Part shown: piece after piece, positions 53,351 to 61,241 of the stretch | Numbering within the stretch: position 1 is the stretch's first letter | Layout of the letters: every line of letters begins with the position of its first letter | Origin: DASXRA01 sp036506155 | Lineage (GTDB): Bacteria; Actinomycetota; Actinomycetes; Mycobacteriales; Jatrophihabitantaceae | Direction of reading: 5' to 3' | Assembly (NCBI GenBank): GCA_036506155.1 | Contig: DASXSF010000149.1 | Span: forward strand, 71,640-135,639 | DNA length: 64,000 bases | Position numbers and translations under genes: made by a program | The notes under the pieces: model-generated | Seen by the model: only the letters and a program-made list of their open reading frames with translations | Told to the model about the DNA's origin: nothing | The model's database searches: none

Positions 53351-53384
53351 GTGAACGGAGTTCACAGTATAGTGAACGGTGTTC
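53351..53384. promoter_or_regulatory. GTGAAC/GTTCAC operators, copy A
   Basis: GTGAAC-gga-GTTCAC (53351-53365) and GAAC-ggt-GTTC (53374-53384), between the tetR remnant and the 55-residue gene. Together with the following GCGAATGCCGTTCACTC (53394-53410) the stretch is about 80% identical to the tetR/hsp20 intergenic region near 56950-56995. Confidence 0.65.
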
Positions 53385-53501
53385 CGCCGTAGCGAATGCC
53401 GTTCACTCAATCCGTATCGTCGCCGCCAGAATTCAGGGGTGACGACGGGTACGTCCGAGGGCGCGTCCGCGTCGCCGGATCACATAGGAAAGGACCTCGC
53501 G

Positions 53502-53669
53502 ATGACCAGTGAAGACCGGATCGCGCACCGGGTTCAAGCGCCCAGGGGCAGCTTCAAAAAACTATTCGGGCTCGGGCACGACAAGGACTACCAGTCGTGG
53601 ATCGTGGTGAGGAAGCCGAAGGCGACCGAGCCGGCCGGCAAAGACAACAGCGTCAGCGTCAAACCCTGA
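53502..53669 (+). CDS. Small basic protein, CsbD-like N terminus
   Basis: 55 residues from ATG 53502 with GGAAAGGA at 53487-53494. The start MTSEDRIAHRVQAPRGSFKK resembles CsbD-type stress proteins (short, charged, DKIxNKAxxxxGKxKE pattern), but the C-terminal half does not, so it may be a diverged or frameshifted member. It stands where hsp20 stands in the other module, behind the same operator palindromes. A stress role is inferred. Confidence 0.6.
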   Translation: MTSEDRIAHRVQAPRGSFKKLFGLGHDKDYQSWIVVRKPKATEPAGKDNSVSVKP

Positions 53670-53745
53670 CCTAAGGCCGGGTCGCGCCGCCGGCGTTCAT
53701 CGCGGGGTGCTGAGTAGCTGCGTGACCCGGTGTAGATGATCGGCG

Positions 53746-53925
53746 ATGAATGTGAAGGCACGCGAATTGCTTGAGCAGGAACCGTCGGTAGAACTGGGTT
53801 CTTTCAGCGCGATCGACGCGGTGCCGACTGGGAGGGCGCAGGCGCGTCTATCGGGTTGCGCCCACGAGATCGCTCGGCTTCGGCAAGGGCAAGCAGTTCA
53901 GCGAGACCCGCTGGCGATTCTCTGA
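53746..53925 (+). CDS. Possible 59-residue protein
   Basis: A short frame, MNVKARELLEQEPSVELGS... ending RQGQAVQRDPLAIL, of balanced composition but with no strong ribosome binding site or known family. It lies between the CsbD-like gene and the convergent desaturase. It could be a fragment. Confidence 0.25.
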   Translation: MNVKARELLEQEPSVELGSFSAIDAVPTGRAQARLSGCAHEIARLRQGQAVQRDPLAIL

Positions 53926-53946
53926 CGGCCGAGCTCGCCAGCACCG

Positions 53947-55002
53947 CTAGCGGGCTTGGCTGCCGACGTTGCCGAGGTAGCGCAGCGTCTGGGCGTAGGA
54001 AGCCAGGAGGCTGTCCTCGCGGTAGGCCACGTCGTGGCTGTGGCAATAGCTGCGGACGAGGGCCTGTGCCCGGCGCAGGTTGGGTCGCGGCATGGAGGGA
54101 AACAGGTGGTGTTCGATCTGGTAGTTCAGTCCGCCGAAAATGAAGTCGGTGATCCTGCCGCCGCGGATGTTGCGTGACGTGAGGACCTGTCGGCGCAGGA
54201 AGTCGGTCTTGGAATCCGTCGGGATGATTGGCATGCCTTTGTGGTTGGGCGCGAACGAGACGCCCATGTACAGGCCGAACAGACCTTGCTGGATCGCGAG
54301 GAACGCCAGAGCCTGCCACGGAGAGAGCACGAGACATAGCGCGGTAAGATATGCCGCGCCGTGCCCGGCGAGCAACGCGGCCTCAACCGGTCGTGAGCGC
54401 CGCCGGTGCGACCGATCCAGAAGCGCGCGGACGCTGGCTACATGAAAGTGGAAGCCCTCCAGTAGCAGCAGTGGAAAGAACAGCCAAGCTTGACTCCGTG
54501 TGAGCGCCCGGCTCAGAACCGTCGAGCGACTGCGGGCCTGCGCGGTCGTGAAGGCGAGAGCGCCGTCGCCGATATCGGGGTCGGCGCCTTCGGTGTTGGG
54601 GTGGGCGTGGTGCCGGTTGTGTTTGTCGATCCACCAGCCGAAGGAAAGCCCCACGAGCAGGTTGCCGTAGAAGAGGCCGAGGATGTCGTTGCCGGTTCGG
54701 GTTGCGAGGATCTGCCGGTGTCCGGCATCGTGACCCAGGAACGCGAGCTGGGTGAAGGCCACCGCGAGGAATGCCGCGATCAGCAACTGGTACCAGGAAC
54801 GACCGAGCAGTCCGAAGCCCGTCCAACCGGCGATGAACAGCCCTACGGTCGTCGCGATCTTTGCTGTGTAGTAGCCCGGCCTGCGCCGCATCAGCCCGGC
54901 CTGCCGGACCAGCTTGGATAGCTGCGCGTATTCGCTGCCGTGAACGACCACCGCTTTCCGGCGTAGGGGTGACGGCGTAGGTGAAACCGTAGCCATAGAC
55001 AT
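53947..55002 (-). CDS. Acyl-lipid / acyl-CoA fatty acid desaturase
   Basis: 351 residues. The three di-iron His boxes are complete: HDAGH (91-95), HNRHH (128-132) and QIEHH (295-299), with membrane helices around 45-110 and 175-250. QIEHH marks front-end or delta-type desaturases of the FADS family, in actinobacteria linked to membrane fluidity and cold response. ATG 55002 (ATG 54996 also possible). A broken second copy lies at 55984-56079. No ferredoxin gene is adjacent. Confidence 0.93.
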   Translation of the reverse strand: MSMATVSPTPSPLRRKAVVVHGSEYAQLSKLVRQAGLMRRRPGYYTAKIATTVGLFIAGWTGFGLLGRSWYQLLIAAFLAVAFTQLAFLGHDAGHRQILATRTGNDILGLFYGNLLVGLSFGWWIDKHNRHHAHPNTEGADPDIGDGALAFTTAQARSRSTVLSRALTRSQAWLFFPLLLLEGFHFHVASVRALLDRSHRRRSRPVEAALLAGHGAAYLTALCLVLSPWQALAFLAIQQGLFGLYMGVSFAPNHKGMPIIPTDSKTDFLRRQVLTSRNIRGGRITDFIFGGLNYQIEHHLFPSMPRPNLRRAQALVRSYCHSHDVAYREDSLLASYAQTLRYLGNVGSQAR

Positions 55003-55220
55003 GGTCCTGACGGGACGAGATACGCGAACGCGCGTCTGAGCGGCGAGCTGACGCTCACGAGTTCGCGGCGACGAACGCGGCGAACCCGCCCCCAGGCCGG
55101 CAAGGTCCCAGCAATGACGATGCTACGCACCGATGCCGCCCACAGGGGCGGCATCGACGGCCGGCATTCGCTCTGTCACCTCACAGCTGCCCGTCGGGCC
55201 GGTGACTGCGGTGCTGCGAT

Positions 55221-55796
55221 CTAGAAGTTCATGCCGCTGCCACCGCCTGGAGGCGACAGTGTCCGGCCCTTACGAAGACGATGACGAGAGTGATCAGGAT
55301 GGCCATGGTCGACGCACCCGCTGCGGTTGATCGAGACAGCAGTGGTGCTTGCGGAGGCGAGGATCTCGGGCGCGCGGTGTGAATCGCCGTCGAGGCCGGC
55401 GAGTGCGAGCGCCCGCCCGGCTATCACGGGGTCGGTCTGCGGAGGGACGACCACCAGGTCGATGCGTTTCCGACCGCCACTGTCGACCAGGCTGATCGAC
55501 GCCTTGTCCTGCAGACGATAGCCACCCAGCTTCACCCGACGACTTGACACTGTCAGCCTGCGCGGCGCGGGGTCCCAGGCCGTCAGGTTGTACACGACCC
55601 GGAACACGTCATAACCGGCCGACCACATCGCGGTCAGCAGAGGTGGAAGTTCCGCGCTGAGGTCAAGCGAACGAGGCCACAAGCCACCGTCGACGAACGC
55701 GCCTACGTTCGCGTCTGATCGCAACCGCAGGCGGACGCCCGACGATTCAGCAGGATGTGAAAGAGGAAGTGCGGTAGAGACTTCGAGCTCGGTCAT
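55221..55796 (-). CDS. DUF5994 family protein
   Basis: 191 residues. GAFVDGGLWPRSLDLSAELP, YNLTAWDPAPRRLTVSSRRVKLGGYR and LVVVPPQTDPVIAGRAL (each read in parts) match the actinobacterial DUF5994 pattern. The last 40 residues (DHGHPDHSRHRLRKG) lack similarity and may be a frame-shifted tail. Function unknown; members often occur in stress-gene clusters. On the same strand as the desaturase, 218 bp upstream of its start, with no gene between. Confidence 0.75.
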   Translation of the reverse strand: MTELEVSTALPLSHPAESSGVRLRLRSDANVGAFVDGGLWPRSLDLSAELPPLLTAMWSAGYDVFRVVYNLTAWDPAPRRLTVSSRRVKLGGYRLQDKASISLVDSGGRKRIDLVVVPPQTDPVIAGRALALAGLDGDSHRAPEILASASTTAVSINRSGCVDHGHPDHSRHRLRKGRTLSPPGGGSGMNF

Positions 55797-55983
55797 GGCC
55801 CGCGCCGATCCTGGCCCGAGTTCGGGCCGGTTACTTGATCGCCAGGGGCGAGGCCAGCGTGAATGCTGTCGTGCGAAAGACCCTCAGCGACACTAAGCCT
55901 ACTCACTTCAGGACATCCGCCGCGGTCCGCGCGTGACGTGTCCTGACTGGCCGCGAGTCAGCATCCGGTCGAGCACGGTGTTT

Positions 55984-56079
55984 GCCCAGGTTGCCGTGAA
56001 GGAACCCGAGCACATCGCTGGCCTTGCGCGTGATGAAGATCTGCTGGTGTCCGGCGTCGCGGCCCAGGAACGCTAGCTC
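55984..56079 (-). pseudogene. Fatty acid desaturase remnant
   Basis: Reads ELAFLGRDAGHQQIF and VLGFLHGNLG, matching residues about 86-116 of the intact desaturase (QLAFLGHDAGHRQIL, ILGLFYGNLL). The first His box has lost its His (RDAGH), and the rest of the gene on both sides is gone. It abuts the 3' end of the TetR gene, so a deletion joined the two. Confidence 0.75.
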
Positions 56080-56906
56080 CGGTCGGCGCTTCGCGTGCGG
56101 CGGTCCGCCGTGTGCTGTGTACTTGCGGGTCGTCGTCCGGCCGTGGTCGGTGCTGCCGGGCGCTGCGCGCCGCGGCGTCGATAGCGGCGTCGTGCTGTTT
56201 CGAGGCCGTCGATGATGGTGTCCAGGCCGGTCGCGAATCGTTCGTCGCTGTTGTCGATCCAGACGGACTCGCCGAGGCCCGCCAGGGCGGGGAAGCGTTC
56301 GGCTGGTAACGATCGGAGGAACGCGTGGAGCCGTTTTCTGGTCGCGTCGTCGCGTACGCGCTGCTCGTTGACCGATGACGCGCTGCTGAGCGCGAATCCG
56401 AGGGTGTAGTCGTAAATCAGGGAGAAGGCCAGGCCCGTTTCGTGGTTGGGGAGGCCGGCTTCCTGAAGGGTGGCGAGGAAGGCCTCGGCCAGGGCAAGGG
56501 AATGCGGGCCGAGGGGGTCGCGGGTCTTGAGCAGCGCGGCGATGCCGGGATGGTCCTGGAGCACCGTCCGCAGCCGGTGTGCGAGCAGCTTGACCCGTTC
56601 GGTCCATGGCAGGGAGTGGTCGAGCTCGCAATCGACGTCGGCGAGCACCTCGTCGAGCACCAGGTCTTGGAGTTGTTCGCGGTTGCGGACGTGTCGGTAC
56701 AGCGTGCCCGGGACGACTCCGAGACGGGTCGCCAGGGCGCGCATCCTCAACGCGTCCACGCCCTCGGCACCGATGACCGTAAGCGCCTCGGCAACGACCC
56801 GTTCGCGGGTCAGGGTGCGGCGGCGGTCACGATCGCCGGGAGGAGTGAACCACAGGGGGCTTGGCCCCGCATTGTCGGCAGCCGCCGCTGTATCGTGCCT
56901 GGTCAC
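56073..56906 (-). CDS. TetR-family regulator divergent from hsp20
   Basis: 277 residues from GTG 56906 with GGAGG five bases upstream; a TTG further upstream would put the operator in the gene. HTH at about 53-75 (RMRALATRLGVVPGTLYRHV) and a TetR_C_1-like domain. The last 35 residues (RGAQRPAAPTTAG...) are low complexity and run into the desaturase remnant, so the original C terminus may have been lost. It probably represses itself and hsp20 through the palindromes at 56935-56969. Confidence 0.87.
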   Translation of the reverse strand: MTRHDTAAAADNAGPSPLWFTPPGDRDRRRTLTRERVVAEALTVIGAEGVDALRMRALATRLGVVPGTLYRHVRNREQLQDLVLDEVLADVDCELDHSLPWTERVKLLAHRLRTVLQDHPGIAALLKTRDPLGPHSLALAEAFLATLQEAGLPNHETGLAFSLIYDYTLGFALSSASSVNEQRVRDDATRKRLHAFLRSLPAERFPALAGLGESVWIDNSDERFATGLDTIIDGLETARRRYRRRGAQRPAAPTTAGRRPASTQHTADRRTRSADRS

Positions 56907-56934
56907 GCTCGCCTCCGAGAGCCACGCTTTGACA

Positions 56935-56969
56935 GTGAACAACGATCACTATACAGTGAACAGTGTTCA
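56935..56969. promoter_or_regulatory. GTGAAC/TGTTCA operators, copy B
   Basis: A perfect palindrome TGAACA-g-TGTTCA (56957-56969) and a looser one, GTGAACAACGATCAC (56935-56949), between tetR and hsp20. CGTTCACTC also occurs just after (about 56984-56992). The same arrangement is found at 53351-53410. Confidence 0.7.
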
Positions 56970-57056
56970 TCGGAAGCGAATGTCGTTCACTCGAACCGCA
57001 TTTTTGCCGAGGTCGGCCAGGGCCCCGCCCTACCCGACGACATAAAGGAGCATGGT

Positions 57057-57569
57057 ATGACGGTTATGTTGAATTGGGACGACGTGTTCGAAGACCTGCG
57101 TGGTACGCAGGACGAGCTGATGCGAACGAACAGGCTGCGCGCCCAGATGCTCGGTCAGATCGCCCCGCAGTATGGCGGCAGCGTGACCCAGGCGTGGGCC
57201 CCGGCGGTGGACATCTCCGAACGCAAGGACGCCTACCTTGTCTCGGTCGAGCTACCCGGCATCGGAATCGACGACCTCGAGATCACGTTCGAGACCGGCC
57301 TACTCACGATCCAGGGCGAGCGACACCTCGTGCACGACTCCTCCGAGCAAAAGATGCATCGGGTCGAGCGCCGCTACGGCGCCTTCCGTCGCTCCATCAC
57401 GCTACCCACCCACGTGATGGCAGACTCGATCGAAGCCTCGGCCCAGGACGGTGTCCTGTACATCCTGGTGCCCAAGGCGGAGGACGTGCAGGCCCAGCGC
57501 ATCGCGGTACACGCCGGCCGTGGGAGCAGCGCCCCGAGCGCGAGCGCAGAAGGCAAGATCCGCACCTGA
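57057..57569 (+). CDS. Small heat shock protein (Hsp20/alpha-crystallin)
   Basis: ATP-independent holdase chaperone of 170 residues. The alpha-crystallin domain covers about 47-145: PAVDISERKDAYLVSVELPG, ITFETGLLTIQGER, YGAFRRSITLP and the C-terminal A-x-x-x-x-G-V-L motif (ASAQDGVLYILVPK). The start is ATG 57057 with AAAGGAG at 57044-57050; an ATG five bases earlier ends at once in a stop. Divergent from its probable TetR repressor. A hairpin follows at 57625. Confidence 0.94.
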   Translation: MTVMLNWDDVFEDLRGTQDELMRTNRLRAQMLGQIAPQYGGSVTQAWAPAVDISERKDAYLVSVELPGIGIDDLEITFETGLLTIQGERHLVHDSSEQKMHRVERRYGAFRRSITLPTHVMADSIEASAQDGVLYILVPKAEDVQAQRIAVHAGRGSSAPSASAEGKIRT

Positions 57570-57624
57570 TAGCACTCCCGGGTGGTCGGTAGCACCGACA
57601 CCTCCGGCCCCCGAGGCAACACGG

Positions 57625-57665
57625 CGTCTTCTGCCGCCAAACATTGGCTGTGGCGGCAGAAGACG
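57625..57665 (+). terminator. Strong hairpin downstream of hsp20
   Basis: A perfect 15-bp stem, CGTCTTCTGCCGCCA (57625-57639) and TGGCGGCAGAAGACG (57651-57665), with an 11-base loop and then TTTGTG. 56 bp after the hsp20 stop. Probably an intrinsic terminator; the stem is longer than usual. The 410 bp from here to 58075 hold no convincing gene. Confidence 0.7.
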
Positions 57666-58074
57666 TTTGTGCGCCTCGACCGCAACGCACCGGAAGTGGC
57701 CGAGGATCAGCGCAACCGTCTACCTGACGACCACGGGGCGATTCGGTCGGAAAGCCAGCAGTTGCCGCGCTGGCATTGAGTCATTCGCGGACCTGGCTCG
57801 GCACGCAAGGCCCCATTTAGGCCTAAACTCGCGCCGCCTAATGCCACTGTTGGGCATTTCTGTGCCGGTTCTGTGCCGGGTGCGCCGTGATCACGCCTTA
57901 TGCCTCGCGTTCCCCACGTAGCCTCTCCCAATGGCGGTGTGATGCGCCGTGGCATACTGCACGGCCGCTCCGTGGGCGCCGAGCACGGGTGGCGACGGTT
58001 CGCGGGGTTGCGAGTGAGCCGTATCGGCGCGTAGAGACGAGTGGTATCAGCGGTTCACTCCTCAGGATCGGGTC

Positions 58075-58200
58075 ATGAATCGCCACTTCTCGCTCCTCAT
58101 TCTTGCGAGCGGCAACCACGGTGGAGCCCTCGTGTTCACTATCGGCGTCGTGGTCGTGCTGTTGATCGCGATCTATCTCTTTGCGAAGGGACGCCGCTAG
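58075..58200 (+). CDS. Small single-pass membrane protein
   Basis: 41 residues, MNRHFSLLIL...KGRR, with one strong membrane helix (about residues 18-36, rich in Val/Leu/Ile) and a basic C-terminal end, the charge pattern of an N-out small membrane protein. No clear Shine-Dalgarno sequence, but the composition differs sharply from random GC-rich frames. Unrecognised. Confidence 0.5.
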   Translation: MNRHFSLLILASGNHGGALVFTIGVVVVLLIAIYLFAKGRR

Positions 58201-59013
58201 CCCCGCTCTCGGATCGGCGCCTTCGCCGGGCCCGTTTCGTAGCGGCTAGCAACGCGAACTCAGACCAGTGGTTGGGCCAGCGCCGTGCGTGGGAGGCGAC
58301 CGAGCAGCTCGGCTTGTTCGTTCGTCGCGGACTCGTCGTCGCCGGCCGGCCGAGTTGGATCCGCAGGTCTGAACCGTAATGAAAGAACGCCATGACCGTC
58401 CTCCTCTGACTGCTCGCCCGGCCAGCGTAGGTTTGACCAGCTTGGCCTCTGGCACGTTGAAGAAGAGATGCGCGGCAGGTCCCTGCGGTGGCGCAAACAA
58501 TGATGGCCAGTACGCGAACTGCCGGGCTGGGAATACCTCGGTTCCTTGCCGAGCATCCCCTCGGAGGGCGGTGTTCAAAGCGCCTGTTGGCACGTCCGCA
58601 GCAGGCGCGACCTCTTACCGGCCCCCCCGGACTGACGCTGCCAACAGCTAGACCACGCCCACTGCGTCGTGCGACCGGGCTCCCAGCAGGTGGTCTCGAC
58701 TAGGGGTGCGGCTGCGGCTCATGCTCCGCTGGTATGTGGTGGCGGTCAAGCCCCGCATTGCGCTGGCAGCAGGGACGGACACGCTCCGAGGGGCTTGGCG
58801 CTGCGCCGGTCCCGGCTGCCGCGATCTACCGGCTGCAGCGCCACGGCCGCAATCCCGACCAGGGCGCCGAGGCGGCTCTTGCGGCACTGGCCACGATCCA
58901 GCACGTCCGGCGGCGCGTATCCCTCGACTGACCACGTCGGCCTCTCGCGCCCACCGGCGCCGTGGTGCGCTTCGGCGGGATCAGAACGGTAGTCGAGGGC
59001 CGATGATGAACAG
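58201..59013. other. Gap with no confident gene
   Basis: 813 bp. A - strand frame around 58300-58590 (ARQFAYWPSLFAPP, LFFNVPEAKLVKPTLAG) and a + strand frame at 58800-58931 (AAIYRLQRHGRNPDQGAEAAL) look like pieces of protein but have no start, binding site or family. Probably decayed coding DNA. Confidence 0.4.
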
Positions 59014-59274
59014 ATGACCGACACCGCGTCCCTCGACAATATGCATGTGACGATCCACCTGATCCAGCAGACGACCGTCAACTTCGATGCGCCCGAACTA
59101 TGGCCGTTGCACGGCGCGTACGGCCGCTTCGGGTCCGACCTGGCGTCGTTCGCCGAGGAGGTGACCCGCCGGCTGCGCTCGGACGGCTATCTCGGATTTC
59201 AAGCCGACGCAGACAGCATCAGCGTCGTCCCACTCGCCGCCGTGAAACGAATCGACTTCACCACCCGGTCGTGA
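59014..59274 (+). CDS. Hypothetical 86-residue protein
   Basis: 86 residues from ATG 59014, MTDTASLDNMHVTIHLIQQ..., of balanced composition: about two beta strands, an amphipathic helix FGSDLASFAEEVTRRLRSD and a C-terminal VVPLAAVKRIDF strand. It looks like a real small folded protein but I do not recognise the family. It is isolated between gaps; no regulator or partner is visible. Confidence 0.5.
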   Translation: MTDTASLDNMHVTIHLIQQTTVNFDAPELWPLHGAYGRFGSDLASFAEEVTRRLRSDGYLGFQADADSISVVPLAAVKRIDFTTRS

Positions 59275-59850
59275 GCCGATCAGTTGCGGCTCCGGCTCGC
59301 CCTGGGCGCGTGCGGCCGAAACCCCGTAGCTTCCTAGCTGGCGGCGGTTCGGTGCATCTTTACGGGCGAGCGGCCCGCGTGGTCGCAGGTAGTGTGTTGT
59401 CCTTGAGTGCGCCCGGCCCGTGGGGCGTCAGGGTGCCCTGGAGCGGCTCCATGAATGCCTCCTGCAGGGCCGCTGTAGATCAGGTTGCGGGCCAATGCGC
59501 GACAGCTTGAGGGCTGATGCCGAATCGGCCAGCCAGTTCGCCGTAGACAGTCGCTCGAATCTCGGCCAGGCGGCGGGTTGTAGAGATCGAGCCTGGAGCG
59601 ACTTCTGGACGCACCGGGTGAGCCGAACGCCCGTCGTAGTAGCGGGTATAGGCGCCAACGACGCCCGTTCGGCTCGCGTGCCGTGCTAGCGTAGGCTGCG
59701 GTTGTTGGCTGCGAATCCTTCGATGCTTCCGCTTTCTGTGAGATCCGTCGCCGCGCATGTTGTGTTTCTCGACTCCTTTGTGAGACAGGCAATACGCACC
59801 GACCGGGGGCCGCAGGGCGCGGTCCCGTCTGTCTCTGAGGAGATACAGCA
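59275..59850. other. Gap including the probable long leader of cspA
   Basis: 576 bp without a confident gene. A - strand frame near 59510-59600 (LAEIRATVYGELAGRFGISPQAVAHW) reads like a helix-turn-helix piece but is stopped at once. The last 120 bp are probably the cspA promoter and 5' untranslated leader; cold-shock genes often have long leaders, but I cannot see a proven thermosensor. Confidence 0.4.
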
Positions 59851-60057
59851 ATGACGCAAGGAACAGTGAAATGGTTCAGCGGCGAAAAGGGCTTCGGCTT
59901 CATCACGCCTGACGGCGGCGGCGAAGACGTGTTCGTCCACTTCTCTGCCATCGCTGGGGACGGCGGCTACAAGAGCCTGCAGGACGACCAGCGGGTCGAG
60001 TTCGACACCGTCGCCGGGCAGAAAGGCCCACAGGCCGAAAACGTTCGGGCCGTCTAG
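59851..60057 (+). CDS. cspA: Cold shock protein, CspA family
   Basis: RNA/ssDNA-binding cold-shock domain protein of 68 residues. RNP1 KGFGFIT (residues 13-19) and RNP2 VFVHFSAI (27-34) are intact. ATG 59851 behind GAGGAG (59837-59842). A hairpin terminator follows at 60073. One of probably several csp genes; the symbol is by family. Confidence 0.95.
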   Translation: MTQGTVKWFSGEKGFGFITPDGGGEDVFVHFSAIAGDGGYKSLQDDQRVEFDTVAGQKGPQAENVRAV

Positions 60058-60072
60058 AACACCCGACCGACA

Positions 60073-60108
60073 CAGAGCCTCCGGAGGGCCAACCCGCCGG
60101 AGGCTCTG
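60073..60108 (+). terminator. Terminator hairpin of cspA
   Basis: A perfect 12-bp stem, CAGAGCCTCCGG (60073-60084) and CCGGAGGCTCTG (60097-60108), 15 bp after the cspA stop. There is no T run, as is common for terminators in high-GC genomes. Confidence 0.7.
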
Positions 60109-60204
60109 CACTATCCCGCAGGTGACGCCCCGGGGGATGACCGCGGCGGCGCCACAAGCGTTTCAAAATCGGCCAAGCAAAGACGCTCGAGCTGGAGGAC
60201 CGAC

Positions 60205-60909
60205 GTGACGGTCGCGCACTCAACCGTGGACATCGCAGGGCCGAACCCTCCCCTCCTGCACGACGCCCGTCGCGACCTCGCCTACGCCAAGCCCTTGCTA
60301 CGTGGCTGGTTGCACCTGCTGTGGTTCGAGGCATCGCTGGTGGTCGGCACCCTCGCGCTGGTGCGCGCGCACGGGGCCGGGCCGGTCACCGTGATCGCGA
60401 TCTACGCCGCAACGGTGACCGGAATGTTCGGCACGAGCGCCCTGTATCACCGCGGTAACTGGCGACCGCGTTGGAGCCGCCGGCTGCAGCGTGCCGATCA
60501 CGCGATGATCTTCTTGCTCATAGCGGGCACTGCGACCCCCGCATTCCTTCTCGCCACGCCCAGCCCGTACGGGGTGGTATGTGTCGTCGTGCTCTGGGCC
60601 CTGACGCTGGCGGCGATGCTTACGCGCATGCTCTGGATGGGCGCCCCGGAAAAGCTAGCCGGTGCCATCTTCCTCGCCCTCGGCTGGACAGCTGGCATCG
60701 GCATTCCATTCGTGTGGGCCGACGAAGGGGTTGCGCCCGCTTTGCTTCTCACCGCCGGTGGCTTGCTCTACACCGCCGGAGCGTTGTGCTACCACCGCCG
60801 ACGCCCCGACCCGGCACCCACCATCTTCGGCTACCACGAGGTATTCCACGCCTACGTCTGCGCCGCAGCCGCCTGCCAGTACGTGGCGATCGCGCTGTAC
60901 CTCACGTGA
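60205..60909 (+). CDS. trhA: Hemolysin III / TrhA membrane-homeostasis protein (PAQR family)
   Basis: 234 residues with seven membrane helices. The PAQR metal-site pattern is present: SALYHRGNW near residues 77-85 with the Ser and His, RADHAMIFLLIAG near 96-108 with the Asp, and GYHEVFHAYV near the C terminus with the two His residues. Bacterial TrhA keeps membrane fluidity in balance; the hemolysin name is historical. GTG 60205 has GGAGG (60194-60198). Near a desaturase and cspA, it fits a membrane/temperature response region. A dead copy is at 52930. Confidence 0.92.
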   Translation: MTVAHSTVDIAGPNPPLLHDARRDLAYAKPLLRGWLHLLWFEASLVVGTLALVRAHGAGPVTVIAIYAATVTGMFGTSALYHRGNWRPRWSRRLQRADHAMIFLLIAGTATPAFLLATPSPYGVVCVVVLWALTLAAMLTRMLWMGAPEKLAGAIFLALGWTAGIGIPFVWADEGVAPALLLTAGGLLYTAGALCYHRRRPDPAPTIFGYHEVFHAYVCAAAACQYVAIALYLT

Positions 60910-61112
60910 CCTACCCCCGGGTCTACGCACCCCGCCGCCAGTGAGCCGCGTGCTGCTCACACATGGGCACCGCCCGAAGACCATCAATCGCATCGCCCGC
61001 GGCGACATCGACGTAGGTCGTCGCGTGACACAGACAGTGATCGACGATGCAAATGCGTTCGCGGCGGCGGCGACTCCTGAGGCGGCAAGAACGATCCCGA
61101 CAACGACACGCG

Positions 61113-61241
61113 CTACCGGGGGCGCGGCAACTTCTCCTGGCGCTGCACACGCGACAGGTCAGTGCCTTGTTTGGCCGGTTTAGGCTTGGCAGGCTGCTTC
61201 GGCTTACGGACCTCACGGCCACGTTTGTTCTTACCAGACAC
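61113..61241 (-). CDS. Small Lys/Arg/Pro-rich protein
   Basis: 42 residues, MSGKNKRGREVRKPKQPAK... ending QRQEKLPRPR. GTG 61241 has an excellent GAGGAG (complement of 61248-61253) seven bases upstream, and the sequence is lysine-rich, unlike chance frames in this DNA. Similar tiny basic proteins starting MSxKxKRGREARKPK are common as hypothetical genes in actinobacteria, so this is very likely real. Function unknown; nucleic-acid or ribosome binding is possible from charge. Confidence 0.75.
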   Translation of the reverse strand: MSGKNKRGREVRKPKQPAKPKPAKQGTDLSRVQRQEKLPRPR

